DNA of 64,000 bases from Mesocentrotus franciscanus (Eukaryota > Echinodermata > Echinoidea > Camarodonta > Strongylocentrotidae). The stretch covers positions 5,838,364 to 5,902,363 of the forward strand of contig CP137675.1 in NCBI GenBank assembly GCA_037976565.1, given 5' to 3'. The position numbers and the translations under genes were made by a program. Positions 12,974 to 23,566 of the stretch are shown here, piece after piece. Numbering within the stretch: the stretch's first letter is position 1; each line of letters begins with the position of its first letter. The notes beneath the pieces are model-generated. The model did not search any database. It worked only from the letters and a program-made list of their open reading frames with translations, and was not told where the DNA came from.

Positions 12974-13453
12974 ATGGCGGGTAGTTCATGCGACGACGAT
13001 CTTCTGCGAGAAAGTTTATCATATGCGGCCAACAAACTAGGCATTCCTAATGGAAAATTCAGAGAACTGCAGGAATCCGCTATTCGTAGCGTTATTGAAG
13101 CCGGCAGGGATATTTTTGTTGCATTACCTACTGGTTTTGGAAAGAGTGCAATATACCAAGCAATCCCCTTGTGCTGTGATTTTCTACGCGACCACGGATT
13201 CTATGATCATGATGACTCGAGTCGTTGCCGTTGGCAGAACGAAAGTACCGCCGTAAAACTACCGGTACCACTAGTGGCACTACTGGCACTACCAAAACAA
13301 GGGGAACCACTAATTTGTCATTGTAAATTTGATACGATAATTGTTTTACCATACAAAGATATATGTTTTATTGTTCACATAAAACTACAATTTTTTAATT
13401 TTTTGATATTTCACAGTAGTAAAATGATCATTTTAAAGATTTTTTTGGTTTAA
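12974..13453 (+). pseudogene. Truncated RecQ-like ATP-dependent DNA helicase (N-terminal part)
   Basis: The chosen start is the ATG at 12974 (AAGATGGCGG context). An upstream in-frame ATG at 12923 would overlap the promoter-like block. The 159-residue frame contains a Q-motif-like segment (FRELQESAI) followed by Walker A / motif I in the form LPTGFGKSAIYQ. This combination is characteristic of RecQ-family superfamily-2 helicases. The DEAH box, motifs III-VI, RQC and HRDC regions are absent. After about residue 75 the frame runs into low-complexity and AT-rich sequence with a poor match to any helicase, so it is a fragment. It lies wholly between the two TIRs of the element at 12675-13757 and was carried by it. 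It could be a captured host exon or a remnant of a transposon's own helicase. No function is claimed for the product. Confidence 0.75.
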
Positions 13454-13766
13454 TCTCCCCTTCTTCCTTTTTATTACCCCTATTTAGTAATGGACGAGCG
13501 CAATCTTTTTTCGTTGCGGTTTCTTATATCTGATTGGTCGAACGTAACATAGGTGTACCTTATTTGGTAGGGCTGTTGAATGATTCATAGATCCGCCATT
13601 TTGAATATATATGAATATTGATTAGCTAGACCAGTGATTATAGGCGGTGAGCCGCTTCGCGACTCACGGTTCGTAGTCTCGCCGTATCAGACGTTCTGCT
13701 TAGGGTTAGTCTAGCAGCAAAGAAAAAAGCTCGGCACTCCGCCTAGATTATAGGCTAGGTAGTGTG

Positions 13767-14568
13767 GGGAACGAATGGTTCAGTTCGGCCGGACCGCGAT
13801 GAATGAGATATGCAACGAGTTTTTCACTCTTTACGTCTTCATATATCCACTTTGGCTGCAATTTTACACTGAAACTTATTAAAAATTAAAAATAACACAG
13901 AAATATCTACTTTGACTTACGATAGCTTGCTCATTTAGATCCTATATTAATGATTAATCCGAGAAAGTCTTGTAGTCAACAAGATTTGTTGTCAGCCATC
14001 TTGGTTTAAGTTGATGAATATTCATTTTTTCTTTTCGAACGTCCAATAGCTACGTATGAGTCAGCCCGGCTTGAGCCAGTGATGTTTGAATATTCATAAG
14101 CCCAATATCAAACACGTGCTCTGATTGGCCATTGGGCTTGTTTTGGTCGGTTGACCCGGAAATATATCGGGCGGGTCATGTCATAGATTACCAGTTCGAA
14201 TGCATGAACGTACCGTTTCCTTGGTTCTGAGATAAAAATTGGATAACTCATATACGTAAGTCCGTAAATTTCGCATTTAGAAATAAGTCATAAAAAAATG
14301 ATAACTGTACATAAGAGAAAATAGACATAGTATTTTTGTATCTGATTTATAAATCAGAAAATTAGATCTAAATAAAGAAAATCGTGGGAGAAAATTTTTG
14401 GGACCAAAGCGGGCCACAATCGGCTCAATCTCTCCCCGTGGTGCGAGGCGTACGGGGTACCGTCTGTGTATGGGGAATGTCAACAAATGTCAGTTTTATT
14501 AAAGAATGACCTATACCAGACGGTTATTTCTGTCTAGAGCGGATCTAGCTTTTTGCTAAGGGGGAAGG
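13767..14568. other. Non-coding sequence
   Basis: No gene or clear repeat seen. CCAAT-like and CACGTG words occur near 14114-14130. They are not enough to call a promoter. Confidence 0.5.
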
Positions 14569-16511
14569 TTTGACCAGATGACGATGCGGAGCATCGTCCA
14601 CGAGCCGCAAAGTGGCGAGCCGATTTTTTTTGTTGCTATTTTGAACCCCTGTATGTGATGTTTTCCTGGCATCTACTAGCACAATGGAGACCATAAAAGC
14701 AGTGCATGATAACGTCTATTTAAATCAAGTAACAGTTAAAACAGTATGACCCAATGACGACGCGGCGAGGCAGTTTTTTTGGGGCTATTCTGAAAGTCCC
14801 GTAAGTGATGTTTTCCTGGCATTTACAAACACAATGGAGACCATAAAAAGCAGTGCATGATAACGTCTTTTTAAATCAAGTAACAGTTTAAACAGTTTGA
14901 CCCAATGATGATGCGGAGCATCGTCCACGAGCCGCGTAGCGGCGAGGCGATTTGGGGGGGAGGGGGGTTTTTTTAACCCCCGTAAATGATGTTTTCCTGG
15001 CATCTACTAACACAATGGATACCATAAAAAGCAGTGTATGATAACGTCTTTTTAAATCAAGTAACAGTTTAAACAGTTTGACCCAATGACGAAGCGGAGC
15101 ATCGTCCACGAGCCGGGTAGCGGCGAGGCGATTTTTTTTTGGGGGATGGCTTTGTGAACTCCCGTAAGTGATGTTTTCCACCAATGAGCGTCCACGAGCC
15201 GCGTAGCGGCGAGGCGATTTTGGGGGAAGCTATTTTGAACCCCCGTAAGTGATGTTTTCCTGGCATCTACTAACACAATGGATACCATAAAAAGCAGTGT
15301 AGGATAACGTCTTTTTAAATCAAGTAACAGTTTAAACAGTTTGACCCAATGACGAAGCGGAGCATCGTCCACGAGCCGGGTAGCGGCGAGGCGATTTTTT
15401 TGTTGGGGGGGCATGGCTTTTGTGAACTCCCGTAAGTGATGTTTTCCACCAATGAGCGTCCACGAGCCGCGTAGCGGCGAGGCGATTTTGGGGGGAGCTA
15501 TTTTGAACCCCCGTGAGTGATGTTTTCCTGGCATCTACTAACACAATGGATACCATAAAAAGCAATGTATGATAACGTCTTTTTAAATCAAGTAACAGTT
15601 TAAACAGTTTGACCCAATGACGAAGCGGAGCATCGTCCACGAGCCGGGTAGCGGCGAGGCTATTTTTTTTTGGTCGCTATTTTGAACCCCCGTAATGCCT
15701 GGATTACATTTGGCCTACGATTAGTCTACGGAGCCAGTATCCCCTTTTCCGTGCGGCCTCCGTGCGGAGGCAGGAGGTGGCCGTGAGATTTTCGTACGGA
15801 TTCACGGGCCTTGCAGCCTTTACGATTTTGTTTCGCGGGAAGTTATACAAATTTGAAAAATCGTAAGCCCGTAGCCGGTAGACATGTCGTAGGTGGCACT
15901 TCACAATCCCCGCACGGGCATCGCGCGGAGGCTCAAGCTGATCGTGCAGCAAACGCACGATTTTTTCGGTGAACATGGAGGCAAAAAACGCTCAAAAACA
16001 GCACGGCGGCTGCACGGTCACCACGCCTTCTCCGCGCAACCTCTGCACGGAAGCTGAACGGGCTCCGTACGATTTCCGTGCGGAGGCTGCGGAGACTGCA
16101 CGGCTACTGCACTGAAATTGCACGATTTCCGTACAATCTCCGAGCAGCCTATGCACGGATTTGCCGCGGCCTGCCCCCGGGGGCCAATACAAGAAATGGC
16201 ACGATGCTCGTAGATAATGTAAACACAAACATCGTAGCCCGTAGCCTCCTACGATGCCCCCAAAATCGCACGAAAATCGTAGACCAATTTATCGTACGGC
16301 GCCCGGGGCAAATGTAATCCAGGCATAAGTGATGTTTTCCTGGCATCTACTAACACAATGGAGACCATAAAAAGCATTGTATGATAACGTCTTTTTAAAT
16401 CAAGTAAGAACAGTTTAAATAGCTTGACCCTACGCGGCGAGGCGATTTTTTATTTATTTATTTATTTTTTTTTTTTGGGAGGGGTGCTATTTTGAACCCC
16501 CCGGCCCGTAA
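14569..16511 (+). repeat. Satellite-like tandem array (150-186-bp units, 268-bp higher-order period)
   Basis: Units carry, in order, GTGATGTTTTCCTGGCATC, ACACAATGGA, GATAACGTCTTTTTAAATCA, GACCCAATGACGA, GCGGAGCATCGTCCACGAGC, GCGGCGAGGCGA, a T/G homopolymer, and TTTGAACCCCCGTAA. GTGATG starts fall near 14655, 14806, 14986, 15168, 15249, 15436, 15517 and 16329. From 15168 a long unit (about 187 bp) alternates with a short one (about 81 bp), giving a 268-bp higher-order repeat seen twice. The array is split by a Harbinger-type MITE (15696-16325) and ends at the split-direct-repeat element (16512). It resumes at 24288. Open frames through it are by-products. Confidence 0.88.
15696..16325. mobile_element. 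Harbinger-type MITE inserted in the array
   Basis: The ends are TGCCTGGATTACATTTGGCC on the left and GGGCAAATGTAATCCAGGCA on the right, near-perfect inverted repeats. Comparison with intact array units (CCCCGTAAGTGATG) shows that TAA is duplicated at the junctions (15693-15695 and 16326-16328). A TWA duplication is the PIF/Harbinger signature. The interior is GC-rich and built of CGTGCGGAGG, CACGG and TACG words in both orientations. It has no transposase. Confidence 0.88.
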
Positions 16512-16837
16512 GGAATTTTATCGCACGTAGGGCGATATAAATGATTTACATTCATCAGTGACAGCACGCGTCAGCGGCGGCGTTTCGTTTGGGATGAGTT
16601 TTAGCGGCATCTTGAGAGGAAACAATAACATCCCGACCCCCTTTGTTGTCAGCCGCGCGGTATCTTTCATGTGCGCGCAGCTATAAACGGAATTTGCGCG
16701 ATGTATGTTTCGAATGTATGTATGGAATTCAATTAGCCGGGATGGATTGGGTTCCCACGGTGTTGGTGAGAGAATTCTCATTCACCTTGTGGATTTTGTA
16801 GAGGATGGATGTAGACATTAATCGGTGGCAAATTAAT
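16512..16837 (+). repeat. Split direct repeat A1
   Basis: It begins GGAATTTTATCGCACG and ends GGTGGCAAATTAAT. It matches A2 throughout as far as I can read by eye, and the 87-codon minus-strand open frames inside both copies are identical. Its left edge sits directly on the array word CCCGTAA. Confidence 0.92.
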
Positions 16838-17204
16838 ATAATTTAGTTGGGCTTTATTGAGCCTGAGGGAACTTCGTACTGGAAAATTATTATACGTGGA
16901 TTTCACATCGGATTTTAATAGAGGAAAAGTTTCAATTTAATTGGACTTGGTTCTACAGAGTATACGGCGTAGCGGATTGTTCATACTGGGACGTCTTCTC
17001 GGAATCTACAAAGGTACCTCCGAGAGGAAAGTTAAGTATGACGATGGTTTATCCATATTCACTTCTTTACGTTCGTATAACCAGTATGAATTAATTGGTA
17101 CATGTTTCATAAGGCGGACGAAGATCAACGATGTTAGATATCATTTTAATTTTGAACGAATAAATGGCATGGCAGTGATTTGAATTAAGCCCTATTAAAG
17201 CGAC
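16838..17204 (+). other. Internal segment after A1, unassigned
   Basis: This 367-bp stretch lies between A1 and the end of the L1/Tx1-like fragment. It holds an 80-codon open frame on the + strand (16941-17183) without recognisable motifs. It may be what remains of the 5' internal region of the split-repeat element. Confidence 0.4.
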
Positions 17205-20200
17205 TATTCAATTCAATTCAATTCAATTCGTTTTATTTATTTCCATTTTCAATAAAAACAATACAAAGATATATACAATATAAATAAGCATATGCAATAT
17301 TTTTTTTTTTCCATATTTTTCCTCCACAGGGATTTTATTGATTTTCATTTGAAACAAATTAACAAATATATATTCACGGTAATTTACATTTATAACATAA
17401 ATAAAATTGGCTTCTCAAGATACAAGTATTGTTGAACTGTTGAGTTAACAGAAAACTAACAAATCTTCAATAATTCATTTCAGACATTCATGGAAAGAAA
17501 AATATAGAAAAATATCATTTTATGTAAACAAATTCTTGAACTGAAACCATTTTCTTGTGAATTTATTATTTCTACAATTCGAATCTGCAATATACTTTTC
17601 GTTTTTGAAATAATTTATAATCGAAACTCTAATATTATCAAAATCGGGCAATTGTTTCTTTATTTTGCAAGTATACACCATCTGTCGCACCACAATCAGT
17701 ATACAATTCAATGCATAATTATTTGAACCTCTTAAACCAAATAATTTATCTTGTAATGAAAATGTTAATTTATTTCCGGTTCCAGTATAAATCCAGTGCT
17801 CCAACCTATCCCAAATATTCTTAACATGCGTACAATCACATAGCAGATGTATAACTGTTTCAATCTGTTCATTACAAAATGTACATTCTTTTTGGGGACT
17901 AAATTCATTTTAAACAGTAGATCGTTCGTATATAATATGCGTTGCAAAACTTTAAACTGAAACCATCGTAAGCCCACATCAATGGTACAATTAAATCCAA
18001 TAGAACAATATGTTTCCCAACTTTTATCGTTCAGGTCGAAAACGCATTTCCATTTAAGAAAACTTTTACATACTCCTTTTCTTTTCTTTAATAAAACTGC
18101 ATAAATATGTGAACATCCTTTAATACGTTTCATAACAAATGCCATTGTATCTGGGAAAAGGGGCTGTGGCACCTTCTTAAAAATAGTACAATTTTAAACC
18201 CTTGTCTAATTGCATCGCATAATCCACGATAAAAAGAAAATTTATTTGAATATTATACTTTTCTTGGAAATGTTCCAGAGAGAAAAATTACCATTTGTCT
18301 TTAAAATATTATTGATAAAACGAATTCCCTTTTATATAATTTTATACTATATACTGAGCTATTGCTTATTTTAATGTAATCATTATTCCATAAGGGTTGG
18401 CAAGAAACGTTATTTTAATGTATGGATAAGAGCGTACTATTATAAGCCATGAACATTTCTTTTCAAAAAAGGTTCTTTGTTTTCCTGCCAGTTCCCTAAA
18501 ATAATTGTTTCCCATATATAATTTTAAATTTTGCAGTTCAGGCAAGAAAGATTGCAAAAGACAGAGGATATTGCTATCTATTGAGCCAATTACCAATTTC
18601 TTAATCCAGGAAATTTTTAATGATTGGCAATGTGTGTATATATTTATCATTTTAACCCCTCCGTCTGAATAACTTTGTGACATTTGATTTCTACTTATTT
18701 TATCAGGTTTCTCCCCCCATATAAATTTATAAAAGTGAGCATTTATATCTTTCAAAAGATTTTCACCAGGATTAGGGAGGGACAAAATAAGGTAGTTTAA
18801 TTTGGATACCAACAATGATTTGACGACAGTGATTCTTCCAAGAACAGTTAAGTATCGCTTTAACCACGATGTCATTTGACTTTTGATTTTTTTAAATTTA
18901 TCATTATAATTGTGAATTACCAATTTGTGCAAATCAGTACAAAAATTTATACTTAAATATTTGAAATAATCATCAAACACCCAATTTAAATTTTTATTTA
19001 AAAGAACACCATTTTCTTGTTTTTATATTCTCCAATCCATATCGCATGTGTCTTTTGTATATTAATTTTTAAACCAGACATTGCATTATATTTATTTAAA
19101 ATGTTTAATGCACTGTTTAATTCTATTACTGACCCGTTTAGTGTCAAAAGAGTATCATCTGCATATTGAATTATTTTAAGTTGTCTATCAGGTAAGCTCA
19201 AACCAACAATGGCATCGGAATTTCTAAACAAAAGACCAAGTATTTCGGCACATAATAGAAAGATAAGAGCTGACAGGGGATCTCCTTGACGACATCCTCG
19301 CTCTATTGAAAATCTTGGAGACAGGTGTCCATTGATTAATACACATGATTGAGCATTTTCATAGAATACATTAACCCATTTTATAATAGAGGGACCAAAC
19401 TTAAAAAAGTGCAATACTTTTCTAATAAAATCATGAGAAATAGAATCAAATGCTTTTTCAAAATCTATAAGCAGCAATAAACCAGGAATGTCATTGATAT
19501 CAGTATACAATAATAAATCATATAACAAACGGATATTCTCTCCAATGTAGCGCCCTGACATAAAGCCTTTCTGATTTTCATGTATAAGAAAAGGAAGTAC
19601 GTTCTTTAATCTGTTTGCTATACAAGCGGAACCTAATTTATACACCACGTTCAATAAAGAAATGGGTCTCCAATTTTTCAAATAATTTCTATCTTTTTTT
19701 CCTTTGGGAATTAAAGAGATGACTCCTAACTTCTGTGTATAGGACATTCCGGATGAATATGCAGAGTTCAAATACCTCACTAAAAATATGTGTAATTCTT
19801 TCCAAAAATGTTTGAAAAATTCGACGGTGTATCCATCTAGACCAGGCGATTTATTATTTTCATATTTATAAGTGCTTGATGGACTTCATCAATGGAGAGT
19901 TCTCCTTCGAGTTTCTGTGACATTGAAGTGGTTAATTTACTTATAGCTGGATCATTTAATATTGTATTTAAGTCTACATCAACAACAGGATTATTTTCAT
20001 ACAATTTAGAGTAGAATAATACGATTTCTGATATAATATCATCCTGCGATGTTATCTCCTTGTTTTCAGTAGTGACCAATTTGCATATACGTTTATTCAC
20101 AGCATTTCTTTTTTCTAAATTCAAAAAATATTTCGATGGTTTCTCGCCATATTCCATCCATTTAATTTTAGACCTCATCTTTATTCCTTCCATTTTTTCT

Positions 20201-20331
20201 TTTCTTAACGATTCTAACTGAACTTTCTTCTCATTTAATATAGCAAGAGCTCTATTTTTGTCCGTTTTTGATATCAATGCCTTCTCCAAATCTATAATTT
20301 CCTTTTCTAAATCATATTCTAAATTTACCAA

Positions 20332-20332
<1 letters not shown>
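17205..20332 (-). pseudogene. 5'-truncated L1/Tx1-like non-LTR retrotransposon (reverse transcriptase)
   Basis: Reading the minus strand from 20331, a linker/pre-RT block (to 19837) is followed after a frameshift near 19850 by the RT core (19780-18998). The core shows LIDFEKAFD (motif A), GCRQGDPLS (motif B) and QYADDT (motif C, catalytic Asp pair). A connection/thumb-like block follows (18980-18366). Next comes a Cys/Trp-rich C-terminal block with a CDCTHVK-like zinc-finger remnant (18172-17520), again split by frameshifts near 17790 and 18180-18365. This order is that of L1/Tx1-clade ORF2 without its endonuclease, so the copy is 5'-truncated. The 3' end is marked by (CAATT)n at 17205-17228. 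It cannot encode a working enzyme. Confidence 0.88.
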
Positions 20333-20369
<37 letters not shown>

Positions 20370-20975
20370 CTTTCTTTCGTATAAAATTGTTTCACCTCTG
20401 ATTAAGGTCAACAACGTATGCAATATATAAGAAAATGAAAATAGGCCAAATGGCCTTGTGGAGGCATAGTTCCCCAAACAGTAATTAAGAGATTTACATA
20501 TACAGACAAAACTAAAAAAAGAAACATACATGACGAAACATGACAGGGACATCGTTCATGGAGGTAATACAAATGGAAATAATCATTACAAAATCGTAAG
20601 TTTGAAAACAGTTATAGGTAATGTTGTATAATATAATTACTGGTACAAGAATCATTGATATTTAGATATACGATGCTGCTTCAAGTTTCTTTTAAATAGT
20701 GTTAAAGACTTGCATGAGGATATTTCAGGAGGAATAGAGTTCCAAAATAAATAACAGGAAAATTGTTTCTTACAGATTTTAGATATAAATTTGTCTTTAC
20801 TGGCCAAAAAATGAAAAGAGTTTCGCCCACGGGTATTATAATTATGAACATCGTTATTCAAAGTGTGAATAAGCGGGCGCTTATGGACAATAGTGAGTGG
20901 GAAGGGTTTTAGATATGACACAAGTCGAATGGTGGTGAACAATAAGCTGCCGGAAGTTTTCTTTTTATTCCTGTC
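20333..20975 (-). pseudogene. 3' end of a CR1-like non-LTR retrotransposon with poly(A) tail
   Basis: A minus-strand frame (roughly 20970-20652) carries HNYNTRGR, then FWNSIPPEIS and SLTLFKRNLKQ. This is the conserved C-terminus of reverse transcriptases in the CR1/L2/Daphne group. It is followed on that strand by about 280 bp of 3' UTR and a poly(A) tract, seen as a T run at about 20336-20369. The poly(A) runs straight into the 5' edge of the L1/Tx1-like fragment. Everything upstream of the C-terminus is missing, as in ordinary 5' truncation. The 5' junction with the hydrolase remnant is near 20975. Confidence 0.75.
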
Positions 20976-20985
20976 GTAGGTTGAT

Positions 20986-21350
20986 ATGATACACTGGTTA
21001 GCCGCCTTCGCGCTCCTCCCCGATGCCCGCAGCATTTGGTCCAGTGTGTTGCCACGAAGGACTTACACAGGTTTCGACAATGACGAACAGCCACATAATT
21101 CTAGAACGCGGCTAGTATTTAACAAGCATGCCAGGAATATATGCCGCAGAATCGGGGTCGTTCATTGGATTATTCGGGCTTCGCGCACGAGCGACACGAG
21201 CTGTTTCCTAGTGATGCCGATGGAATACATCTTTTGGCAGGAAATGACTTGTTCCTTCAAAGCCTTATTCGCGAGTCGACGAACGTTGGAAAGACTGCAT
21301 TCCAGTTCTTTGTTGTGGTTCACTCTAATTTGTTATTAAATTATTTGTAG
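20986..21350 (+). pseudogene. SGNH-hydrolase C-terminal remnant (Ngaro accessory domain)
   Basis: The + strand frame from 20986 reads a hydrolase-like core with IWSSVLPRR (the strand before the last catalytic block) and a basic helix RLVFNKHARNICRR. After a one-base frameshift near 21165-21172 the next frame continues with ELFPSDADGIHLLAGNDLFL. This contains the D-x-x-H catalytic pair (block V) of SGNH/GDSL hydrolases, and stops at 21350. The N-terminal GDS block and central blocks are gone, lost at the junction near 20975. SGNH domains of this type are known in Ngaro-type retroelements, and the position just before B1 fits. The role in the element's life cycle is unknown. The copy is non-functional. 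Confidence 0.72.
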
Positions 21351-22048
21351 ACTGTTTTCATGAGCTTGGTCTCACTCGTGTTCATAACGGCGTCTGTCAC
21401 TTAATACTGTTTTCGGTTTTAAAATTTATTCATGTTATTGTTAAAACGAAAGATAATTGTTCACGATTAATTTTGTTAATGGGCCTATTTGCTCAAGCCT
21501 CAAATCGCTAAAAGGTATATAGTTAAATGAAATTAGCCAATTAGGTGATGGGTTGAGATTAATATGTTAAGCTCATCTACCTGGTGGGGTTGTTATATTA
21601 TGGCACAATATAAAAACTTAATTAGTGAAGTTAGATTAAATGTTGATTGGACTGTAGAAATTGAATTTAAAATTGATGATACGAATTTCAGTTATTATTA
21701 ATATTTACACCCCTTTTAAAGTATCGATAATGAAAGCAATCTTTTCAGCGTATTACGTTTTGGTTGGATTATTGCATTAGTACAGTAAATGCTCACGCTT
21801 ATAAATATTTTGAATTGAATACGTGATAATAATAATAATAATATATGCGAATACTTAGGCACTATAGTGCAAGTAAAAGGTTTGCAGACGTGAATATACC
21901 TGCATGTTAAGTTGTTGGAAGAAATTTCATGTTGAAGTTAATTCAGATAATTGACGCTGATGAAAGTCTTGAATTGAATACGTAATGTACGTGCAAATAA
22001 TATATACGCTCAGTGGCGGCGGGCGGTGCCCGTGTGGCGGAAATTGTC
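21351..22048 (+). other. Internal 3' segment before B1
   Basis: AT-rich sequence after the hydrolase stop codon, with a short (AAT)n near 21827-21842 and a GC-rich patch at 22013-22040 (GTGGCGGCGGGCGG). No coding signal. It is probably the untranslated tail of the internal region. Confidence 0.45.
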
Positions 22049-22768
22049 ATTTTTGCCTCTTCGCATATATATATGTGTATGCGTATATATGTTGATATAT
22101 ACCTATAAAGGTAATTATGTGTATTACACACTGCTCCAAAATACCTCATGGGAGGGTTGTGTTTTTGAGAATATGAATTGGATTATTTTAGTTGGCCATT
22201 GTATCTTGCAGAGCTCAATATTTATTGGTTTCCGGTTGGGGCCCCGATGATAACAGGCATTCCGTCCTGTCGTTTATTTATAACATGTACCCGCCTGTAA
22301 AGTGGGCATCTGTTCGCCTGTTTTATGCAGTGGAACTGTTTGCCTTCTTTGATGCAGTGGGGTGTTATACGTATATCCTGTGCTCACAGTTCCAAATGAG
22401 GAGGTAAACTCTGTTCGCCTGTTTAATGCAGGGAACATTGTCGCCTTTTTACGGGCTGTGGGGGGATGTACACAAGTTCTCGTCTGTTGGTGGCCCCTAT
22501 GCAGAGAGTACTTTGGGTTGTTTTCAGGTGCAGATACTTGTATAAATTGATCAAAAGATTCGAAAGTAATACCCGGGTCCTTCCTGGGGTGGATTGGAGC
22601 AGTGTAACATTTAAAGTAAAAGTATTTTATATTCAGTTGGGAAAGTTTGTGTCGTAGTTGTTGCTATTGTCATGATGTTGATATTCAGGGTAACAAGATT
22701 CCATCCTCTATTAAATCTCAAGTACCCGCACAAACGCATTCCGTTTCATTTTGTTACTGTGAGTGTAA
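22049..22768 (+). repeat. Split direct repeat B1
   Basis: It begins ATTTTTGCCTCTTCGC and ends CTGTGAGTGTAA. It matches B2 over its full length apart from one indel in a C run (CTTCCTGGGG here versus CTTCCCTGGGG in B2). Its end joins A2 with no intervening base. Confidence 0.93.
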
Positions 22769-23094
22769 GGAATTTTATCGCACGTAGGGCGATATAAATG
22801 ATTTACATTCATCAGTGACAGCACGCGTCAGCGGCGGCGTTTCGTTTGGGATGAGTTTTAGCGGCATCTTGAGAGGAAACAATAACATCCCGACCCCCTT
22901 TGTTGTCAGCCGCGCGGTATCTTTCATGTGCGCGCAGCTATAAACGGAATTTGCGCGATGTATGTTTCGAATGTATGTATGGAATTCAATTAGCCGGGAT
23001 GGATTGGGTTCCCACGGTGTTGGTGAGAGAATTCTCATTCACCTTGTGGATTTTGTAGAGGATGGATGTAGACATTAATCGGTGGCAAATTAAT
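22769..23094 (+). repeat. Split direct repeat A2
   Basis: A 326-bp copy of A1, directly abutting B1. The B1|A2 junction (GTGTAA|GGAATT) has the form expected of an element's circle junction. Confidence 0.93.
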
Positions 23095-23566
23095 TTACCC
23101 TCCACCACCCCCAATTTGATTTTCCACCTCCTTACGTTTTCAAGTGTATTCGGTAGTAGGTTTTACTAATATTAAGTGGTCAGGAAGTGTGTGCATATAA
23201 CGGTTTTAATAATGATCGTTTTCCACCTCAGTCAAGTAAATCTTGATGTCGAAGCAATGCTTGGCAGGTTGGGGCTTTCCTGCGAGATTTTAATTTTCCC
23301 GCTTTGCGGTTTTAGCAGGTTTTCACCCAATCCTGGGGTAAGGATCGGGGCCTCCCTCGTCTCCGCACTGACGCCGGGTCGGCCTTATCGTCGCACTTAG
23401 GATGGCAAGTTCGAAAGAGGGCGCGCGAATTTTTATGTCGGCCGAACTTGTCCAGGCGGGCGACGATGGGCCGTCCCGGGCTGGTGCGGGGTCGTTGGTG
23501 GTCCCGATCATGGGGTTGTCATAGATTAACTATGACAACTCTTTGTCCAAGTTCCTTTCCTCCCCT
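23095..23566 (+). other. Spacer between A2 and B2
   Basis: This 472-bp segment has no counterpart after A1 or before B1. Its second half is GC-rich and holds a 40-codon Ala/Gly-rich frame (23402-23524) starting ATGGCAAGTTCG. That frame could be the start of a lost gag-like ORF. An inverted word pair, GTTGTCATAG and CTATGACAAC, lies at 23515-23540. Confidence 0.45.

Larger units (their letters stand above)
12675..13757. mobile_element. Mutator-like element with 134-bp perfect TIRs carrying a helicase fragment
   Basis: The left arm (12675-12808) and right arm (13624-13757) are perfect inverted copies over 134 bp by direct reading, starting TAGCCTATAATCTAGGCGG. The element is flanked on both sides by the same 9 bp, GGTAGTGTG (12666-12674 and 13758-13766). 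Long TIRs and a 9-bp duplication are typical of the Mutator (MULE) superfamily. No MULE transposase is present. The interior holds a promoter-like block and the first part of a RecQ-like helicase. It resembles a gene-capturing Pack-MULE, or a deletion derivative of a larger helicase-encoding transposon. The boundaries are very secure, and the superfamily is an inference from TIR and TSD lengths. Confidence 0.9.

Noticed and set aside
14785..15640. Overlapping minus-strand frames with repeated blocks, up to 160 codons
   Set aside because: The repetition follows the tandem array period, with no conserved frame or start. Not a repeat protein.
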